A DNA stretch of 64,000 bases from the NCBI GenBank assembly GCA_017311185.1, contig JAESUZ010000126.1, positions 158,961-222,960 on the forward strand. Direction: 5' to 3'. The position numbers and the translations under genes are program-made. The notes under the pieces were generated by a model, which saw nothing but the letters and a program-made list of their open reading frames with translations, was not told where the DNA came from and did no database searches. Below, piece by piece: positions 44,613 to 56,609 of the stretch; position 1 is the stretch's first letter, and every line of letters starts with the position of its first letter. This stretch comes from Proteles cristata cristata (lineage: Eukaryota > Chordata > Mammalia > Carnivora > Hyaenidae).

Positions 44613-46690
44613 CATGAGATTTCAGCTCTGGGCCTTTTAGCTCATCAGGCCATACTTCAGCCCATCCAGCTATTGTCATTCATAAATGGACCTTCAGAGC
44701 CCTCGTCAGTTTGTAGCCACTGTCCTAAACTATTTCATGGGACCCATCGTGCACTGTGCTTCTAGACTTGTTCCTGCGTTTTACATATTCTGTTCTTGCA
44801 CCTCGTAAATGCTAGTTACTGTTACTAAAATTATCTTTAGAACAGCAAATATGTTGCCCACATGAAGTGCTCCCCTGGGAAAGGTCCCAAGAGTAAAAAC
44901 TGAGAAACAGCTGTTTGCCGCATTCCTGCCCTAGAGAGTTGCCCTGCACATTAGAATATTGAAGACTGTGAAAAATAAAAGGATATTAAAGACTCCAAAG
45001 AGTCCTATATCACTCTTATTTTATGCACATAAAATTGCTTGTTTGCAATTGCAAAGTACCTCATCCCAACGAAAGCTCTTCTGTTCTTGCTGTCTTTACT
45101 TTTATATCCACAGCCCTTCCCATTCTTCCACTGTCTTTCCACTTCAAAGAGGTCCTGCAGTGCCAGGTGCTGTGAAGTCACAATCACCGCAGCCAGGCCA
45201 CCAGGACCATAGAATATGTCAGTATGTTCATTGGAAGCTTCAAGGTGATTGGTATTCAATGCTGCTTCCTAGCTTGAACACAAGTTCTTCTAAAGTCACG
45301 ATGTGCTCCCATAGCTGGTGGACTTCCTTTGAGACCAGCCGAATTTTAAAGTGTAGCCAATTAAACAGGAAGTATGACTTCATGTCGAGGTGGCTATCCA
45401 TCACCTATACACCCTCATGCTCTGCTTCCACGTGTCACAAGCTTACAGCTTGTCTTTCAGTTTATGATGCATTAATATACTGGTGTACCAGTTTAGAGCC
45501 GTAATGCCCATCTTGGAATAAATGTTGCTCATGGTCTATAGCTATTGGGCCGGGGTCCCCGGGGTCATAAGTAAATCCCACTTTAAGTATTACTGTTTGA
45601 GCATTTGAATTTATAGAAGAGGTAAATGGAAGTAATTACTCATCTTGCTAATGGATCCATTGCAAGATTGATTTGCAGGGCCCTTGCAAACTATATTTAA
45701 ATAAGTGTTGAATTATACACAACTTGCCAAGATCAAGCCATTTTATTAGATAAAGTAGGGGATAGCTGTCTTGAGCTATGTGGTTTGATTCCTTCCCTTC
45801 ACATTCTTTGGATCTGATTTTTTGTTTGTTTGTTTTTGCACAGTCAGCATATCATGAAGAGGCTTTCATGACTAGAATATTTTGTAAAATATTCTCATTC
45901 AGGTCTCTCCTTTTACCGCTTGAGAAATCTGTGCTGTAGACCAGTGTTCTTAGGTTTTGTGTTCTGTAAACAGGCACCATTCCTCAGTGTGGTTTTGGCT
46001 AGATTTTGTTTGAACGCTATAAATGACTTGTAGGGAAATGAGTTAGGCATTTAATGGGTGTGTCAACTTTCAGACCACCTGACTGCTATTAGTATATCAT
46101 AGATGTACATTGTCTAATACTATTCATTTAGCCTAAAAGAGATAAGAGATTTTCAGAAATAGCAAACTCATTCCCAAGAGCACCTAATGCATCGGGTGAA
46201 TCATCCTGAAACTCTGAAGGGTTATAATACCGAGGTCCTGGGGGAAATGGCACAGCCAAATATTTAAGAAAGGACAGCTATCATGATCTTCTGGAAAGGA
46301 TCTTTATAAATCAGAAAGCTGAACTGACAGAGACTGAGAAGATGAATTGCTTTTCAATCAGGCAAAACCTTTTATTAGGTACTATTTCCGTAAATGCCCT
46401 CACCCACACTGCGAGAACCACCTTTGGGGGGGTCACATTTTTGAGAATCCCTCACAGGTTGGTCCAGCATGGCCAAACTATTTCTTCATTCCCTGAGGAG
46501 TTAGAAACTGCACGCCTCAGATGCCAAACAATTAACCGTCCTGATGTGAGTTTGGCTGCCAACATGGATCCAAGTATAATGCAAGGCTTTGGACGCTACT
46601 GCTGGGAAACCTAGAATTGAGTTTTTGTCAGACTGTCTCTGGAAAACGTCATCTTTACTTCATGAGCCAGGAGCGAGCCTACCCTACAGA
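44613..46690. other. Repeat-poor unique stretch with a 181-codon frame
   Basis: No repeat recognised over 2 kb. The longest frame of the window (44,959-45,504, +) lies here. It has no domain, signal peptide or membrane segment that I recognise and is cysteine/serine-rich. The opposite strand also has an 84-codon frame with GPGGLAAVIVTSQHLALQDL. Neither is supported as a gene. The AT-rich part 45,590-45,770, with GGAAGTAATTACTCATC, could be a conserved element. Confidence 0.3.
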
Positions 46691-46699
46691 ATATCAATT

Positions 46700-46834
46700 G
46701 CCTACATTTTTAGTGTACCTATATGCCAATCACCATGCCTTCCATACATGACCTCATTTACAGGTGAGAAGACTGGAGCTTAGAAAGGTAGCTTGTAAGT
46801 AGCAGAACAGGGACTCAGACTTGGGCAATAGAGT
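46700..46834 (+). mobile_element. MIR fragment
   Basis: CACCATGCCTTCCATACATG, ACAGGTGAGAAGACTGGAGC, CAGAACAGGGACTCAGACTT. Interrupted on the right by a SINE. Confidence 0.65.
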
Positions 46835-46851
46835 CCAGAGGTCAAGTTCTT

Positions 46852-47066
46852 TTTATTTTTTTAATGTTTGTTGATTTTTGAGAGAGTGAGACAGAGCACG
46901 AGAGTGAAGGAGGGTCAGAGAGAGAGAGGGAGACACAGAATCCGAAACAGGTTCTAGGCTCTGAGTTGTCAGCACAGAGCCCGACACGCGGCTTACACCC
47001 ATGAACCGTGAGATCGTGACCTGAGCCGAAGTTGGCCGCTTAACTGACTGAGCCACCCAGGCACCC
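46852..47066 (-). mobile_element. Felid SINE, minus strand, perfect target duplication
   Basis: Target-site duplication CCAGAGGTCAAGTTCTT at 46,835-46,851 and 47,067-47,083 is identical on both sides. It is inserted into the end of a MIR (the sequence after it, CTTAATCTTAGCAGTCCC, continues the flank). Confidence 0.95.
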
Positions 47067-47214
47067 CCAGAGGTCAAGTTCTTAATCTTAGCAGTCCCCT
47101 TTGAAAGGGTCTGCATGCTTATCATGAAGGCACGGAAAGGTAAAGGACAAGTTACTTTTCCTTCTGAAACAAAGGCAAGGGGAAGCACTGAATTGTTGTC
47201 ATCGAGCTGCACAT

Positions 47215-47413
47215 TATGGGACACCACCGTGTGCCAGGTGCCATGCTACAGCTCTACATGTGGTATCTTTTGTAATCCCCCCAGTGATATTGTGGGGTGG
47301 ATCTTATTATTTGCCCCCAATTTTGAGATAAGAAAATGGAGACTGGAGCATAAATTTGAATTTACTTACCCAAGATCAACTAGCTAGTAAATTGTATCGC
47401 CGGGATTTAAAAC
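47215..47413 (+). mobile_element. MIR, cut by a SINE
   Basis: ACCGTGTGCCAGGTGCCATG, TTTTGTAATCCCCCCAGTGA, GGATCTTATTATTTGCCCCC, CAACTAGCTAGTAAATTGTA. It continues as flank across the SINE that follows. Confidence 0.85.
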
Positions 47414-47424
47414 CAGATCCGTAT

Positions 47425-47638
47425 GGGGCGCCTGGGTGGCTTAGTCGGTTAAGCGTCCGACTTTCACTTAGGTCATGATCTCGCGGTTCGTGGGTTCGGG
47501 CCCCGCGTCGGGCTCTGTGCTGACTGCCAGCTCAGAGCCTGGAGCCTGTTTCAGTCTGTGACTCCCTCTCTCTGACCCTCCCCTGCTCACGCTGTCTCTC
47601 TCCTAGAAATAAATAAAAAACATTAAAAAAAAAAAAAA
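47425..47638 (+). mobile_element. Young felid SINE in MIR
   Basis: GGGGCGCCTGGGTGGCTTAG head and intact TTCGTGGGTTCGGGCCCCGC. Target-site duplication CAGATCCGTAT / CAGATCTGTAT (47,414 and 47,639) differs only at a CpG site. Same subtype as 15,978. Confidence 0.95.
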
Positions 47639-47679
47639 CAGATCTGTATGACTCTAAAGACCATAGTCTTTTTAACTAT

Positions 47680-47722
47680 TCTCTCTCTCACTCTCTCTGT
47701 CTGTCTCTCTCTCTCTGTGTGC
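47680..47722. repeat. (CT)n-rich microsatellite
   Basis: TCTCTCTCTCACTCTCTCTG and similar units. Sequence 47,723-48,650 after it is unique to my eye. Confidence 0.85.
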
Positions 47723-48654
47723 CCCAAAGGGTAACTCCTAAGACCCTCAAAACAGTTATTTTGACTACCACATTTATCCCTCACCACCGAGGCGCCGCAG
47801 TAATGAGTAGGAGAAGGGAAGATGAGTGAAATGGACAGTGCAGCCCTCCTCTGGTCTTTTTCAGTGAGCCAAGAGTCTTCCTCTTTAAAGGAACACTTTA
47901 CTCACTCTGTGGGCCGGGGCTCCTGTCTGCCTAAGGCCTGGAATGGGAGCTACCTGTGCGGTGGAGGAAATGCCCAAAAGAGAAAATGTTTGAGCACAAA
48001 TACCGTTCTTAAGCACAAATCAAGTAGGGCATATAATTCTTTTGCTGCAAGATGTAACAGCCTGCTCTCTGAAGCAGAAAGACAGCGTTCCTTTTCCTTA
48101 GGGATTGTGAAGCCATAGGGTGAGTGAAGGAAGGGGTGTGAGTTTAGAGGCTTTTTAACAGAGAAAGTTCTAACCACTCCTGTTTCCTTCTCTTTAAAGA
48201 CCAAATGTTATCATATTATGGGCTCTTTGAATACACTTAGAATATAGGCAGAATTCCATGAAACTTGGCCAGGGTCTTCGATACAGCTCTGCTTTTAAGA
48301 TGCGCTGTATTTTTTTAATCACTAAGAATAAGAAGTTACTATTATATGCTCTCAGTTATCCCTTACCCTTTGACCTCCATGAGGTCAGTTTTTACAAAAA
48401 GTGTCATAGTTGGTCATGTTCTCATTTTTTTAGATTATTTCTAATCTGGGGACATGGCAAAAGAAGAATTTCACCTCTTGATCCTTTATCCTGGAAAAGT
48501 GAGTAGACAAAAGGCTTCCAAGAACTAGAGCCTTGTCACTGAGGTCATCAGGTCAGTCATGTACCCTCTCGTCACCCTGTTTCATCTCCCACAGCAGATG
48601 CCCTAAACCTCTGCCACTTGCCTCGAGCCTCTGCCCTATCTGAAGCCCACCACA

Positions 48655-49232
48655 TTACTTAGGATTCTCCAGAGAAGCAGAACTAATAGAGTGTATATCA
48701 GAAGGCAGGGAGAAAGAGAGATTTCACTGGTAAGAATTGGCTCGTATGATTGTGGAGACCAGGAAGTCCCACAATCGACCATCTACAAGCTGGAGAGCCG
48801 GGAGAGCTGAGATGTGGTTCATCCCAAGTCCAAAGGTGTAAGAACCAGAGGAGCCAATGGGAGAGATAGTCCATTCTGAGTCCAAAGGCCTGAAAATCCG
48901 TATGTGGGGCAGGTCAGTGGTGTAAATCCCGGTCAGAGCCATCAGGCCTGAGAACCAGAAACAAACACAAGGTAGGAAGGCAGAAGGCAGGCGTCCCAGT
49001 CCGTGCAGAGAACCGACTCACCCTCCCTCCAACTTTTTGCTCTATTCGGGCCCTCCATGGATTGGATGATGCCCGCTGACATTGTGGAGGGCAATCTTTG
49101 TTCAGTCCACTGATTCAAATACTCCTCTCTTCTGGAAACACCCTCACAGACACTCGGAAGTAAGGTTTAACCAGCTCTCTGGGAATCCCTCAGCCCAGTC
49201 AAGTTGCCATATAAAATTGACCATCACACATT
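48655..49232 (+). mobile_element. Ancient LTR-like interspersed repeat, copy B
   Basis: Same family as 3,885-4,410: ATTCTCCAGAGAAGCAGAAC, GTAAGAATTGGCTCGTATGA, GAAACACCCTCACAGACACT, TCAAGTTGCCATATAAAATT, ending GACCATCACA. It retains a more complete 3' end than copy A. Confidence 0.7.
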
Positions 49233-49525
49233 TTCAGTGGACATACTCTCAGTGTTGCAGAACAAAAGTCCGGGTGAGCCCCCAAAGCTCCCCTCTTCTG
49301 CACCTTCAGACTGCTAGCGGTTGCAGTCACCCTCTGGCCCATTTCCCTTGTCCCAGGAAAAGTCTGTCTCCCTGGTCAGAGGTAATCCTCCTTCTAGTAT
49401 GAGCACAGATCATTCTTCCTGACTCTTCGGTGACCTTGTTCTCAATCAGTCCTCTCTCCCTTACAATTCTAGCATTTTCCTTCCCGCTGGCTATGCTATC
49501 TTTTAGAATACAAATATACTCAGGT

Positions 49526-49741
49526 GGGGCACTTGGGTGGCTCAGTCAGTTAAGCATCCGACTCTTGCTTTCGGCTCAGGTCGTGATCTTACAGTTTGTG
49601 GGTTCGAGCCCCACGCCAGGCTCCGCACTGACAGTGTGGAGCCGGCCTGGGATTCTTTCTTTCCCTCTCTCTGCCCTCCCCCTGCCCTTGCATCTGTTCT
49701 CTCTCTCTTTCATACTCTCTCTCTCAAAATAAATAAGCATT
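49526..49741 (+). mobile_element. Felid SINE with target duplication
   Basis: GGGGCACTTGGGTGGCTCAG head with the ACTCTTGCTTTCGGCTCAGG variant. Target-site duplication CAAATATACTCAGGT (49,511-49,525) and CAAATATGCTCAGGT (49,742-49,756). Confidence 0.95.
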
Positions 49742-49756
49742 CAAATATGCTCAGGT

Positions 49757-51410
49757 AAAGGAACTCTGGAGACTGGACACCTTTTGGCACTAATTTGTGG
49801 GGAAGAGAATAGAGGAAAATTAATTATAGTTATAGGTTCACTCCCATGCTCTGTTCCCTGTATAAAAATAGTCCCTTAGTGAAATGTTCTGATCTCTTAA
49901 ATGAGTATAATATAGGCATGATATGTTTCCTTTGAGGATCAAATGAGATCATGCTTATCACTGAATAAATGTGTATCATCAAATGTAGAAACTAGAACCT
50001 AGTCAATATTCAAACATGATGACAGCTGGGGTCATGGTATTATTTATAGTACTTCTAGTAGTTACAGGAATAATTTTATGGGGAAATTGAGCTGAAATAT
50101 TTGCAAGGCACCCTTTCCCTCTCCACATACAAGTTTGGATCTTGTCATGTCCCATCCATTCCTTTTCACAGTGTTTATTACATTATAGCCTAATCTCAAC
50201 TCTTCCAGTTTCATTTCCTCTCAAAGATACCCTTGTTTCAGGCGTACTGGGCCACGCACCACTCCCCAGTCCTGCTGTGGAGTCCCGTGACTTATGACTA
50301 TGTTCATGCTGGCTCCTCTGCTTTCCCTGTCCATGTCCCTTCTTTACCAGACCTAGAATGGTACCTCTGGATCGCTGGTATTTTTCTCATCGCCACACTC
50401 CTCTGGGTAGAATCAGCGATCCTATACCCTTTATACGTACTGTTCCCACATCATATGTCCATTGTTGACTTGCTTCTCTATCTACTATACTTGGAACTCT
50501 TGGAGGACTCACAGCAGTTAAGCTGGGCATCTCCAATGACTGGGCATTCAATCAAAGCCTGACAGCCATGGTAATGAACAACCAATGGGGCCTCATGACC
50601 CTGTCCACCAGGTGAGAAACTCTGTGTTCACTTTCACCAGCTTTTTTACCACATGATTGGAGATTCTTCTTCGTTTACTTTTAAAGTCATTAAAGAGCAA
50701 TGTTCTTTTCTTAGACATTCTGAAGATGGGAAGTTAATACACTGTGCGGTTCCCTCCTTTCTATTCCAATTGATGCTACGAAATCAAACCTTTTAGCTTC
50801 TTGATGATAAGGGGGAGGTAGCCTCTTAAAAATAATTGACTCCAATAAGCAGAACCCCTTCTCAGCCACTTTTCTCTTATCTCTCTGTGCAGGCATGAAT
50901 GATTTTAGTGATTTCTCATCTATGTGAAAGAGAACTCTGCCACCTTCCCTGTTCAATGTGTATGAGGCCACTTAGCAACCTTGGAAGTGGGTAATTATCA
51001 TCAACTTACTCTTTCATCCAAGATGCAAAGCACCACTTCAGCATTTAACAAATAGTTGCAGACAAGAAGAGAATCCGATTGGTTGAGTCTCAGTCCTATT
51101 GACAGATTCGGAGGTATGATGCTGGTAGGCAAGAAATTGATCGAGGAGAAAGGGAGAATGCAGGACTCCCTTAGCCAAGGGGCTGGATTGTTGCTTAATT
51201 TTGAGGTTGTCAACTTTTCGATAGCTGTTAGCTTCTTTACATCTTAGTCACTGGTCACAGGTACCCTACAAACCTTATCACTTTTTTCTTCCAGCAGGGA
51301 GATCAAACCCTTTCCCCCCAAAGTGGATTTTCTACTTAGTTCTTCACTTGTTCACAACCTCGGGTTTAGAAATGATCTAAAACGTCAATTTCTTCAAATG
51401 TCTCTTTTAT
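49757..51410. other. Unique non-coding sequence
   Basis: No repeat recognised. A 109-codon frame (50,233-50,562) is hydrophobic in parts but shows no family signature or splice context and is treated as chance. Confidence 0.4.
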
Positions 51411-51602
51411 TCTTTTTTTTTTCTTTTTTGAGATAGAGAGAGAGAAGGGGAGGGGCAGAAGGAGAGAGAGGGAGACAGAATCTTAAGTAGGTTCCACACT
51501 GTGTGGAGCCTGACATGGGGGCTTGATCCCATGACCTGCGATCATGACCTGAACCAAAATCAAGAGTCAGATGCTTAACTTACTGAACCATACAGGTGCC
51601 CC
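51411..51602 (-). mobile_element. Felid SINE, minus strand, diverged
   Basis: T-rich start, GAGATAGAGAGAGAGAAGGG body, and a decayed head complement around 51,575-51,602. Confidence 0.88.
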
Positions 51603-51726
51603 AGGAAATGTATTTTCTGTTAGAAAGTTAAATTATCAGTTTTTATTTTAAGTTCTTTGGTTTGGTATACTGAATCTGAATTTTTTTTACCTTCTTTTGT
51701 CACATTCTCACTTTCTTTCTGATTAT

Positions 51727-51783
51727 TTTATTTTTGAAGTTTATTTATTTTGAGAGAGAAAGAGAAAGAGCCAGCATGGGATG

Positions 51784-51818
<35 letters not shown>

Positions 51819-51946
51819 TCCCAAGCAGGCTCCACACTGTCAGCACAGAGCTAGACATGGGGCTCAAAGTCACACATCGTGAGATCAAGACCTGAGCTGA
51901 AATCAAGAATCAGATGCTTAACCGACCGAGCCACCCAGGCACGCCT
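51727..51946 (-). mobile_element. Felid SINE, minus strand
   Basis: GAAGTTTATTTATTTTGAGA, a pure GA tract at about 51,788-51,815, and head complement CGACCGAGCCACCCAGGCAC. 124 bp from the previous SINE, same orientation, independent target. Confidence 0.9.
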
Positions 51947-52071
51947 CCTTCTCATTTTCTTAAATCAACCATAATACTTGCTTTTAAAACACAGTTTCTC
52001 AGCATTATGGACATATTGGGCCAGATGGCTTTATTCTTTTTGATTGTCTTTTTTGTCATAGAATATGTAAC

Positions 52072-52228
52072 AGCATCCCTGGTCTCTTACCCTTGACATA
52101 CAAGCAGCACACCACCCCTGCCCTCAAGTCGTGACACCCAGAAAAGTCTCTAGAATACCATATGTGCATGGGAGTGTGGTGGGGTGGGGTGGAGTGGCAA
52201 AAACCCTCCCAGTTGAGAACCACTGATT
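52072..52228 (-). mobile_element. MER5A-like hAT fossil, minus strand
   Basis: AGCATCCCTGGTCTCTTACC, CCTCAAGTCGTGACACCCAG, ending CCCAGTTGAGAACCACTG, matches the MER5A complement including its terminal repeat. GGGTGGGGTGGAGTGG is a local G-rich run. Confidence 0.75.
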
Positions 52229-52539
52229 TAACATATTTTGCCCATTTTGAAGCCTCCAATGCCAGAACATGGAAAGAATTTTCGATTTTAGAAAGGAAAA
52301 GAGAAAGAAATGATGGGCAAAGCAAGTTTTTTTCCCAAAGAATAATGTAAGTCAATCCCACTCAATTTCCAGATATTTTTGTAGTGTTTATATGGTATAA
52401 GGAACTGTGTGTTCTCATTTTTATCCTTATTAATTGATTTCTCTTTTCATTAGGTTCCTCATCATCTGATATAGGTTATGCCTATGTTTTAATTTCTGCT
52501 GTAGATTTACAGAATTTATACCTGGTCCAAAAAATGAAT

Positions 52540-52680
52540 TTGGAAGGCAAATGCTCCCCATTTGCCCCTCTAGATCCATTCTCTACCCTTTTTTTTGGAC
52601 ATACTCTGGCCATAGGATGTGGGCTAAGTGAATCATCCAGAAACCTTTGCCCTCAGGCTTCAAGATGGTTCAATTAGAAG
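52540..52680. other. Probable ancient repeat, unclassified
   Basis: ATGCTCCCCATTTGCCCCTC and TAGGATGTGGGCTAAGTGAA resemble an ancient LTR/DNA repeat that may resume at 53,030-53,370, but no family is assigned. Confidence 0.3.
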
Positions 52681-52687
52681 AGACCTT

Positions 52688-52777
52688 TGGGCTCAGCCCG
52701 TGATCTCATGGTGGTGAGACTGAGCCCTGCATCAGGCTCTGTGCTGAGTGTGGAGCCTGCTTAAGATTCTCTCTCTT
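52688..52777 (+). mobile_element. Felid SINE fragment lacking its head
   Basis: GGGCTCAGCCCGTGATCTCA to GCTTAAGATTCTCTCTCT: body only. The 5' head and A tail are missing, and a complete SINE follows at once. Confidence 0.8.
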
Positions 52778-52976
52778 GTGGCGCATGGGTGGCTCCATTG
52801 ATTGAATGTCCAACTCTTGATCTTGGCTCAGGTCATGGTCTGTGGGATTGAGCGCCACATCCAGCTCTACACTGACAGTGCAGAACCTGCTTGGGATTCT
52901 CTCTCTCCTTCTGTTTGCCCCTCTCCTACTCACTCTTGCTCTCTCTCTCTCACAAAAAAAAAAAAAAAAAAAAAAA
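52778..52976 (+). mobile_element. Felid SINE, 5' part diverged
   Basis: TGGCGCATGGGTGGCTCCAT head, CT body, 24-A tail at 52,953-52,976. Inserted next to, or into the end of, the truncated SINE. Confidence 0.88.
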
Positions 52977-53609
52977 GGACAGGCCACTGGGGAGCACTGA
53001 CGAGATAGGACAGGAGGAGAGAAAGGTTGAGATTCCTTTTTCTTTGGCCACAGTTTCTTTCAGGTGGCCCTTGAAAGGCTATAGCTCTCTCTGGCTTCCA
53101 ATAATAATTATTCCCATGTCCTTTCAGGTTTTAGTGAGATAATGACTTTCTACTCTTTCTCATCCCTGGGAACATCGCTATTTCATAAAGGTCTTCTGAA
53201 TGCTGCCCTTGTTTCTGTAAATGGCCCCTTTATTAGACACTCCTCAGTTACTCCCTGTAATAAGCTATCTGTTTCTTTCTAGAACACTGCGCATACAAGA
53301 ATGACCCTTCTTTTTCAGCAAACCCAAGTAGCTTTTAGGAGCTTGTTTCCCTCAGGGCCTTGACAGCCTTTGTAATGACTTGTAAATTTCCCATCCCACT
53401 ACCTGTAACTCTGGTCCTGGAAAGTTGTCGACAAGCCTAGGCGTTGCTATGTGTAACAAAATGAAGGTAAGGAATTATTTTGATTCTAATAAGATTATGG
53501 TGGTTACATCTGTCCTTATTTATGCAGAACTATATAAAGGAAGCTTTCTATTTGCTTTAGAGTGTTTCTAACCAAGCACAGACTCCAAGACAGAACTATT
53601 ACATTTCTT

Positions 53610-53820
53610 TTTTTTTTTATGGTTTATTTATTTTTGAGACAGAGAGGGACAGAGCATGAGTGGGGGAGGGGCAGAGAGAGAGGGAGACACAGAATCTGAA
53701 ACAGGCTCCAGGCTCTGACCTGTGAGCAGAGCCCGATGAGGGGCTCAAACCCACGAACCGTGGGATCATGACCTGAGCCGAAGTCGGACGCTTAACCAAC
53801 TGAGCCACTCAGACGCCCCA
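53610..53820 (-). mobile_element. Felid SINE, minus strand, with target duplication
   Basis: Target-site duplication AGAACTATTACATTTCTT (53,592-53,609) and AGAACTATCACATTTCTT (53,821-53,838). Ends with near-consensus head complement CCAACTGAGCCACTCAGACG. Confidence 0.94.
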
Positions 53821-53838
53821 AGAACTATCACATTTCTT

Positions 53839-54170
53839 GACTTCATCTGATTTTGAGGCTCCATGTGTATTCATGATCATGTGATCTTCACCATCAATAA
53901 TAGCCAGTGGATATCAGGTGCCCCTCATATCTGAAGATTTATACTAGGTACTGGGTGTAGGGATGCAGAGTATGTGAACCTTGACCCTCCTACCCAGATT
54001 GAAGAAACTTGGCCGAGCATGTAGACTACGGGAAGTTCATTTGATTTTTCTTCTCTTAGAAAGCATTGAAATCATCTTTCTTTCATAGTCTTCCTCCTAT
54101 CATTCAGTCTGGTCACCATTGCTCTCTCCCACTCAGTTCTACATAGTCACTAAATTATAGAAATCCTCCC
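53839..54170. other. Unique spacer
   Basis: No feature recognised. Confidence 0.4.
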
Positions 54171-54174
54171 TTTG

Positions 54175-54690
54175 AAGCTGTGCTGTACGATAGCAACATG
54201 AACCATATGCATCATTTTATATTTTCTAGCAGCCACATTGAAACAGCAAAAAGAAACTTAATTTTCTTTCAGGTGAACTTAAATTTCATAATACATTTTA
54301 TTTAGTCCAACTATTACAAATATTTTCATTTCACATTTAACTATTTCAGAAAAGTTTAGTAAGTGTACTTTTTAAATACTAAGTCCTTACAATCTGTGTA
54401 TTTTGTACTTATAGCACATCTCACTGCGGATACCAAATATCCATTGGAAATATTCAGCCTGTATTTTGACTTCATCAAATTTATTGTTGAAAGAGTAGAT
54501 CCATATTACCCAAGTTGTTCCAAACATACTTGCATATTTGCAATAACAATTCGAATTGAGTCCTGATTTTTAAATTTAAATGTTAATTAATTTAAATTTT
54601 AAACAAATTAAATATTCAGCTCCTTGGTTGTATAACCTCATTTCAGGTGCTCGTGGCTACCATACTGGACCACGCAGGTCTAAATTATCT
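54175..54690. mobile_element. Probable hAT/MER-type DNA transposon fossil
   Basis: TGCTGTACGATAGCAACATG and CTAGCAGCCACATTGAAACA at the left, and GTGCTCGTGGCTACCATACT, GGACCACGCAGGTCTAAATT at the right, resemble the GGTAGCCACTAGCCACATG-type terminal sequences of a MER DNA transposon. The AT-rich middle includes TTTAAATTTAAATGTTAATT. Confidence 0.55.
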
Positions 54691-54789
54691 CCAGAATTCA
54701 TTTCCTCTTGTCACCTAACCACTAAAGACAGATGAAAGCTTAGATTGGTGGTTTGGACTATTACCACATTTTCCTAGGTTTCTCCCAAA

Positions 54790-54944
54790 TCCTACTGTTT
54801 ATCCAGGACCCAGATTAAATGTCATTTACTATAAGAAGCCCTCTGCCAGGTAACACCAATGTCCCTATTCATATCTCAGATGAAATGCTTTTCCCATCGC
54901 ATTACCTTCAGACGTAGTTGATCTGGCTCATGAAATAGTCTCAG
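54790..54944 (+). mobile_element. L2 3' part, left of hAT insertion
   Basis: CCAGATTAAATGTCATTTAC and AAGAAGCCCTCTGCCAGGTA match the L2 3' region. It resumes at 55,130. Confidence 0.55.
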
Positions 54945-55128
54945 AGCTCGGAGCAAGGGTCACAAACTGTAGACTGCAGGCTCCATGGTGTGCCTTACTA
55001 AATATGCTCTTTCATTTACATATTGTCTATTGCTGGGCTTATGGTCTATGGCAGAGCTGAACAGTCACACTGAAGAGCGAATGACCCACACAGGCAAAAC
55101 CTTTCAGTATTTGACCTTTTACAGGAGA
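54945..55128 (+). mobile_element. hAT-Charlie-type fossil inside L2
   Basis: GCAAGGGTCACAAACTGTAG, TTACATATTGTCTATTGCTG, GGCAGAGCTGAACAGTCACA, CAGTATTTGACCTTTTACAG: same family as 57,378-57,618, but no clean 8-bp duplication. Confidence 0.65.
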
Positions 55129-55245
55129 TGTGTGCCCACCTCAGCCCTAGAGGGTGGGACTTCTGTCTTGTCCACCTTTGGTGCCTAGCACTCTAGCACG
55201 TGGCAGGTTCTCGGTAAATGTTAATGGAATTGACCCGTAGATGAA
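55129..55245 (+). mobile_element. L2 3' end, right of hAT insertion
   Basis: TGTCTTGTCCACCTTTGGTG, GCACGTGGCAGGTTCTCGGT and AAATGTTAATGG form the L2 terminus. Confidence 0.6.
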
Positions 55246-56279
55246 CTAGATGAAGTTGCATTGATGAGTTGAATGGAAGTTGATGTTTTCGTCTGTGATT
55301 GATAAGATTTTTGAGAATAGAAAATCCTTTTTGCTTCCTCTTTAGAATTCTTTACGAGGCCTACTTTATTGCCACTTTGTCACTGTTTGCTTGAATAAAA
55401 TAAGTTTTGTTTTACCACCTTCATTCTTCTTTTAATGCCATGTACCCCCTACCATTTCTACTGTGATTTCTATTTGATTTCACTTGTTTCCCACAGACAC
55501 AAATTGATTAACTCCTGAGAATCTGAGTGCCTCCAACGCAGAGAAGCAGCAGAAGCTGTGAATTCAAGTCGTGGCTTGATCTTTGGCCTAATTGGTTGCT
55601 TTGGAAAAGACGTGTGACCTAACTTGTTAGTGTTCTTTTCTTTTCTGATTCTTTAGTGTGAATTACAATATCCCACCTTCAAGTTATTGCCTGTAGTGTG
55701 TGTGAATGCAATAAGCCGTTTTGTAATGAGTATTATTAACATAACAGATTTTCCTAAAGTAAAAAGCTATTTTTCTTCCACAGAGGATGGAAAAATAAGC
55801 AGTGTGGGCACCAATTTTAAACGTTGCTTAGAGTCAGCCTCCATTATTAAAAGTTGCCCGTTTGGGGGAAGAAATTACTGGCCATCAATAATCTTATCAT
55901 AATTGGGTACCCCCACCAAAAGACCACTTGGCCATTGCTTCTAATGTTGCATTTAAAATCTAGAATTCTGAAAGCAGATGTTGGAGATGGCTTTCACGAC
56001 TGAGCTATATCTTTATAAGTGAAGAACTTGAAGGTTGTAAGGCTACAGATCATGTAGAAAGGTCTGGAGGCTTTATGACACGAGGGCAGAAGATGGAGGG
56101 GCTGTCACTGGGAAGTTTCCTTTCTAGCAGGATTTTCTATCTAAGAGTGGCTACAAGGCATTTGTTATCCACACCCACATGCACACCAAGTCTTAGAGTT
56201 TACATTTGTACCTCACGGTTTTTCTCAGAATTCTTAGGTTAGTGACAGATTCCACTTCTTGAACAGTACCGTATGCCAT
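55246..56279. other. Unique sequence, no gene called
   Basis: No repeat recognised. Segment 55,840-55,910 (CATCAATAATCTTATCATAA) is AT-rich and may be constrained. Confidence 0.35.
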
Positions 56280-56299
56280 TAATATATCTTGTTTCTAGA

Positions 56300-56480
56300 A
56301 CTCCTCTCTTCTCCTAACAATAACCCTGTGAGGTAGGTGCTATTATCTTCAATTTACAGATAAGGATATTGAGCCTCAAAAAGACAACATGCACTGTACC
56401 CGGGTTGTGAAGCAAGTAAGTGGCCGACCTGGGATTAGAACCCAAGTCTCAGGAGCCCATGATCTTGACCACTATGGAAG
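56300..56480 (+). mobile_element. MIR
   Basis: CTAACAATAACCCTGTGAGG, TATTATCTTCAATTTACAGA, AGTGGCCGACCTGGGATTAG, CATGATCTTGACCACTATGG: clear MIR order. Confidence 0.88.
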
Positions 56481-56609
56481 CTGTAATGTTTTCTGAGATG
56501 AAAGAAATTAGGCTTTGGGAGGGGGGGCAGGGCAGTGCCCATTGTGTGCTTTGAAATACTCTACCTGTTTCATTTGAAGGACTGAATCCTCGAAGTAGGA
56601 AGGGCCAGA

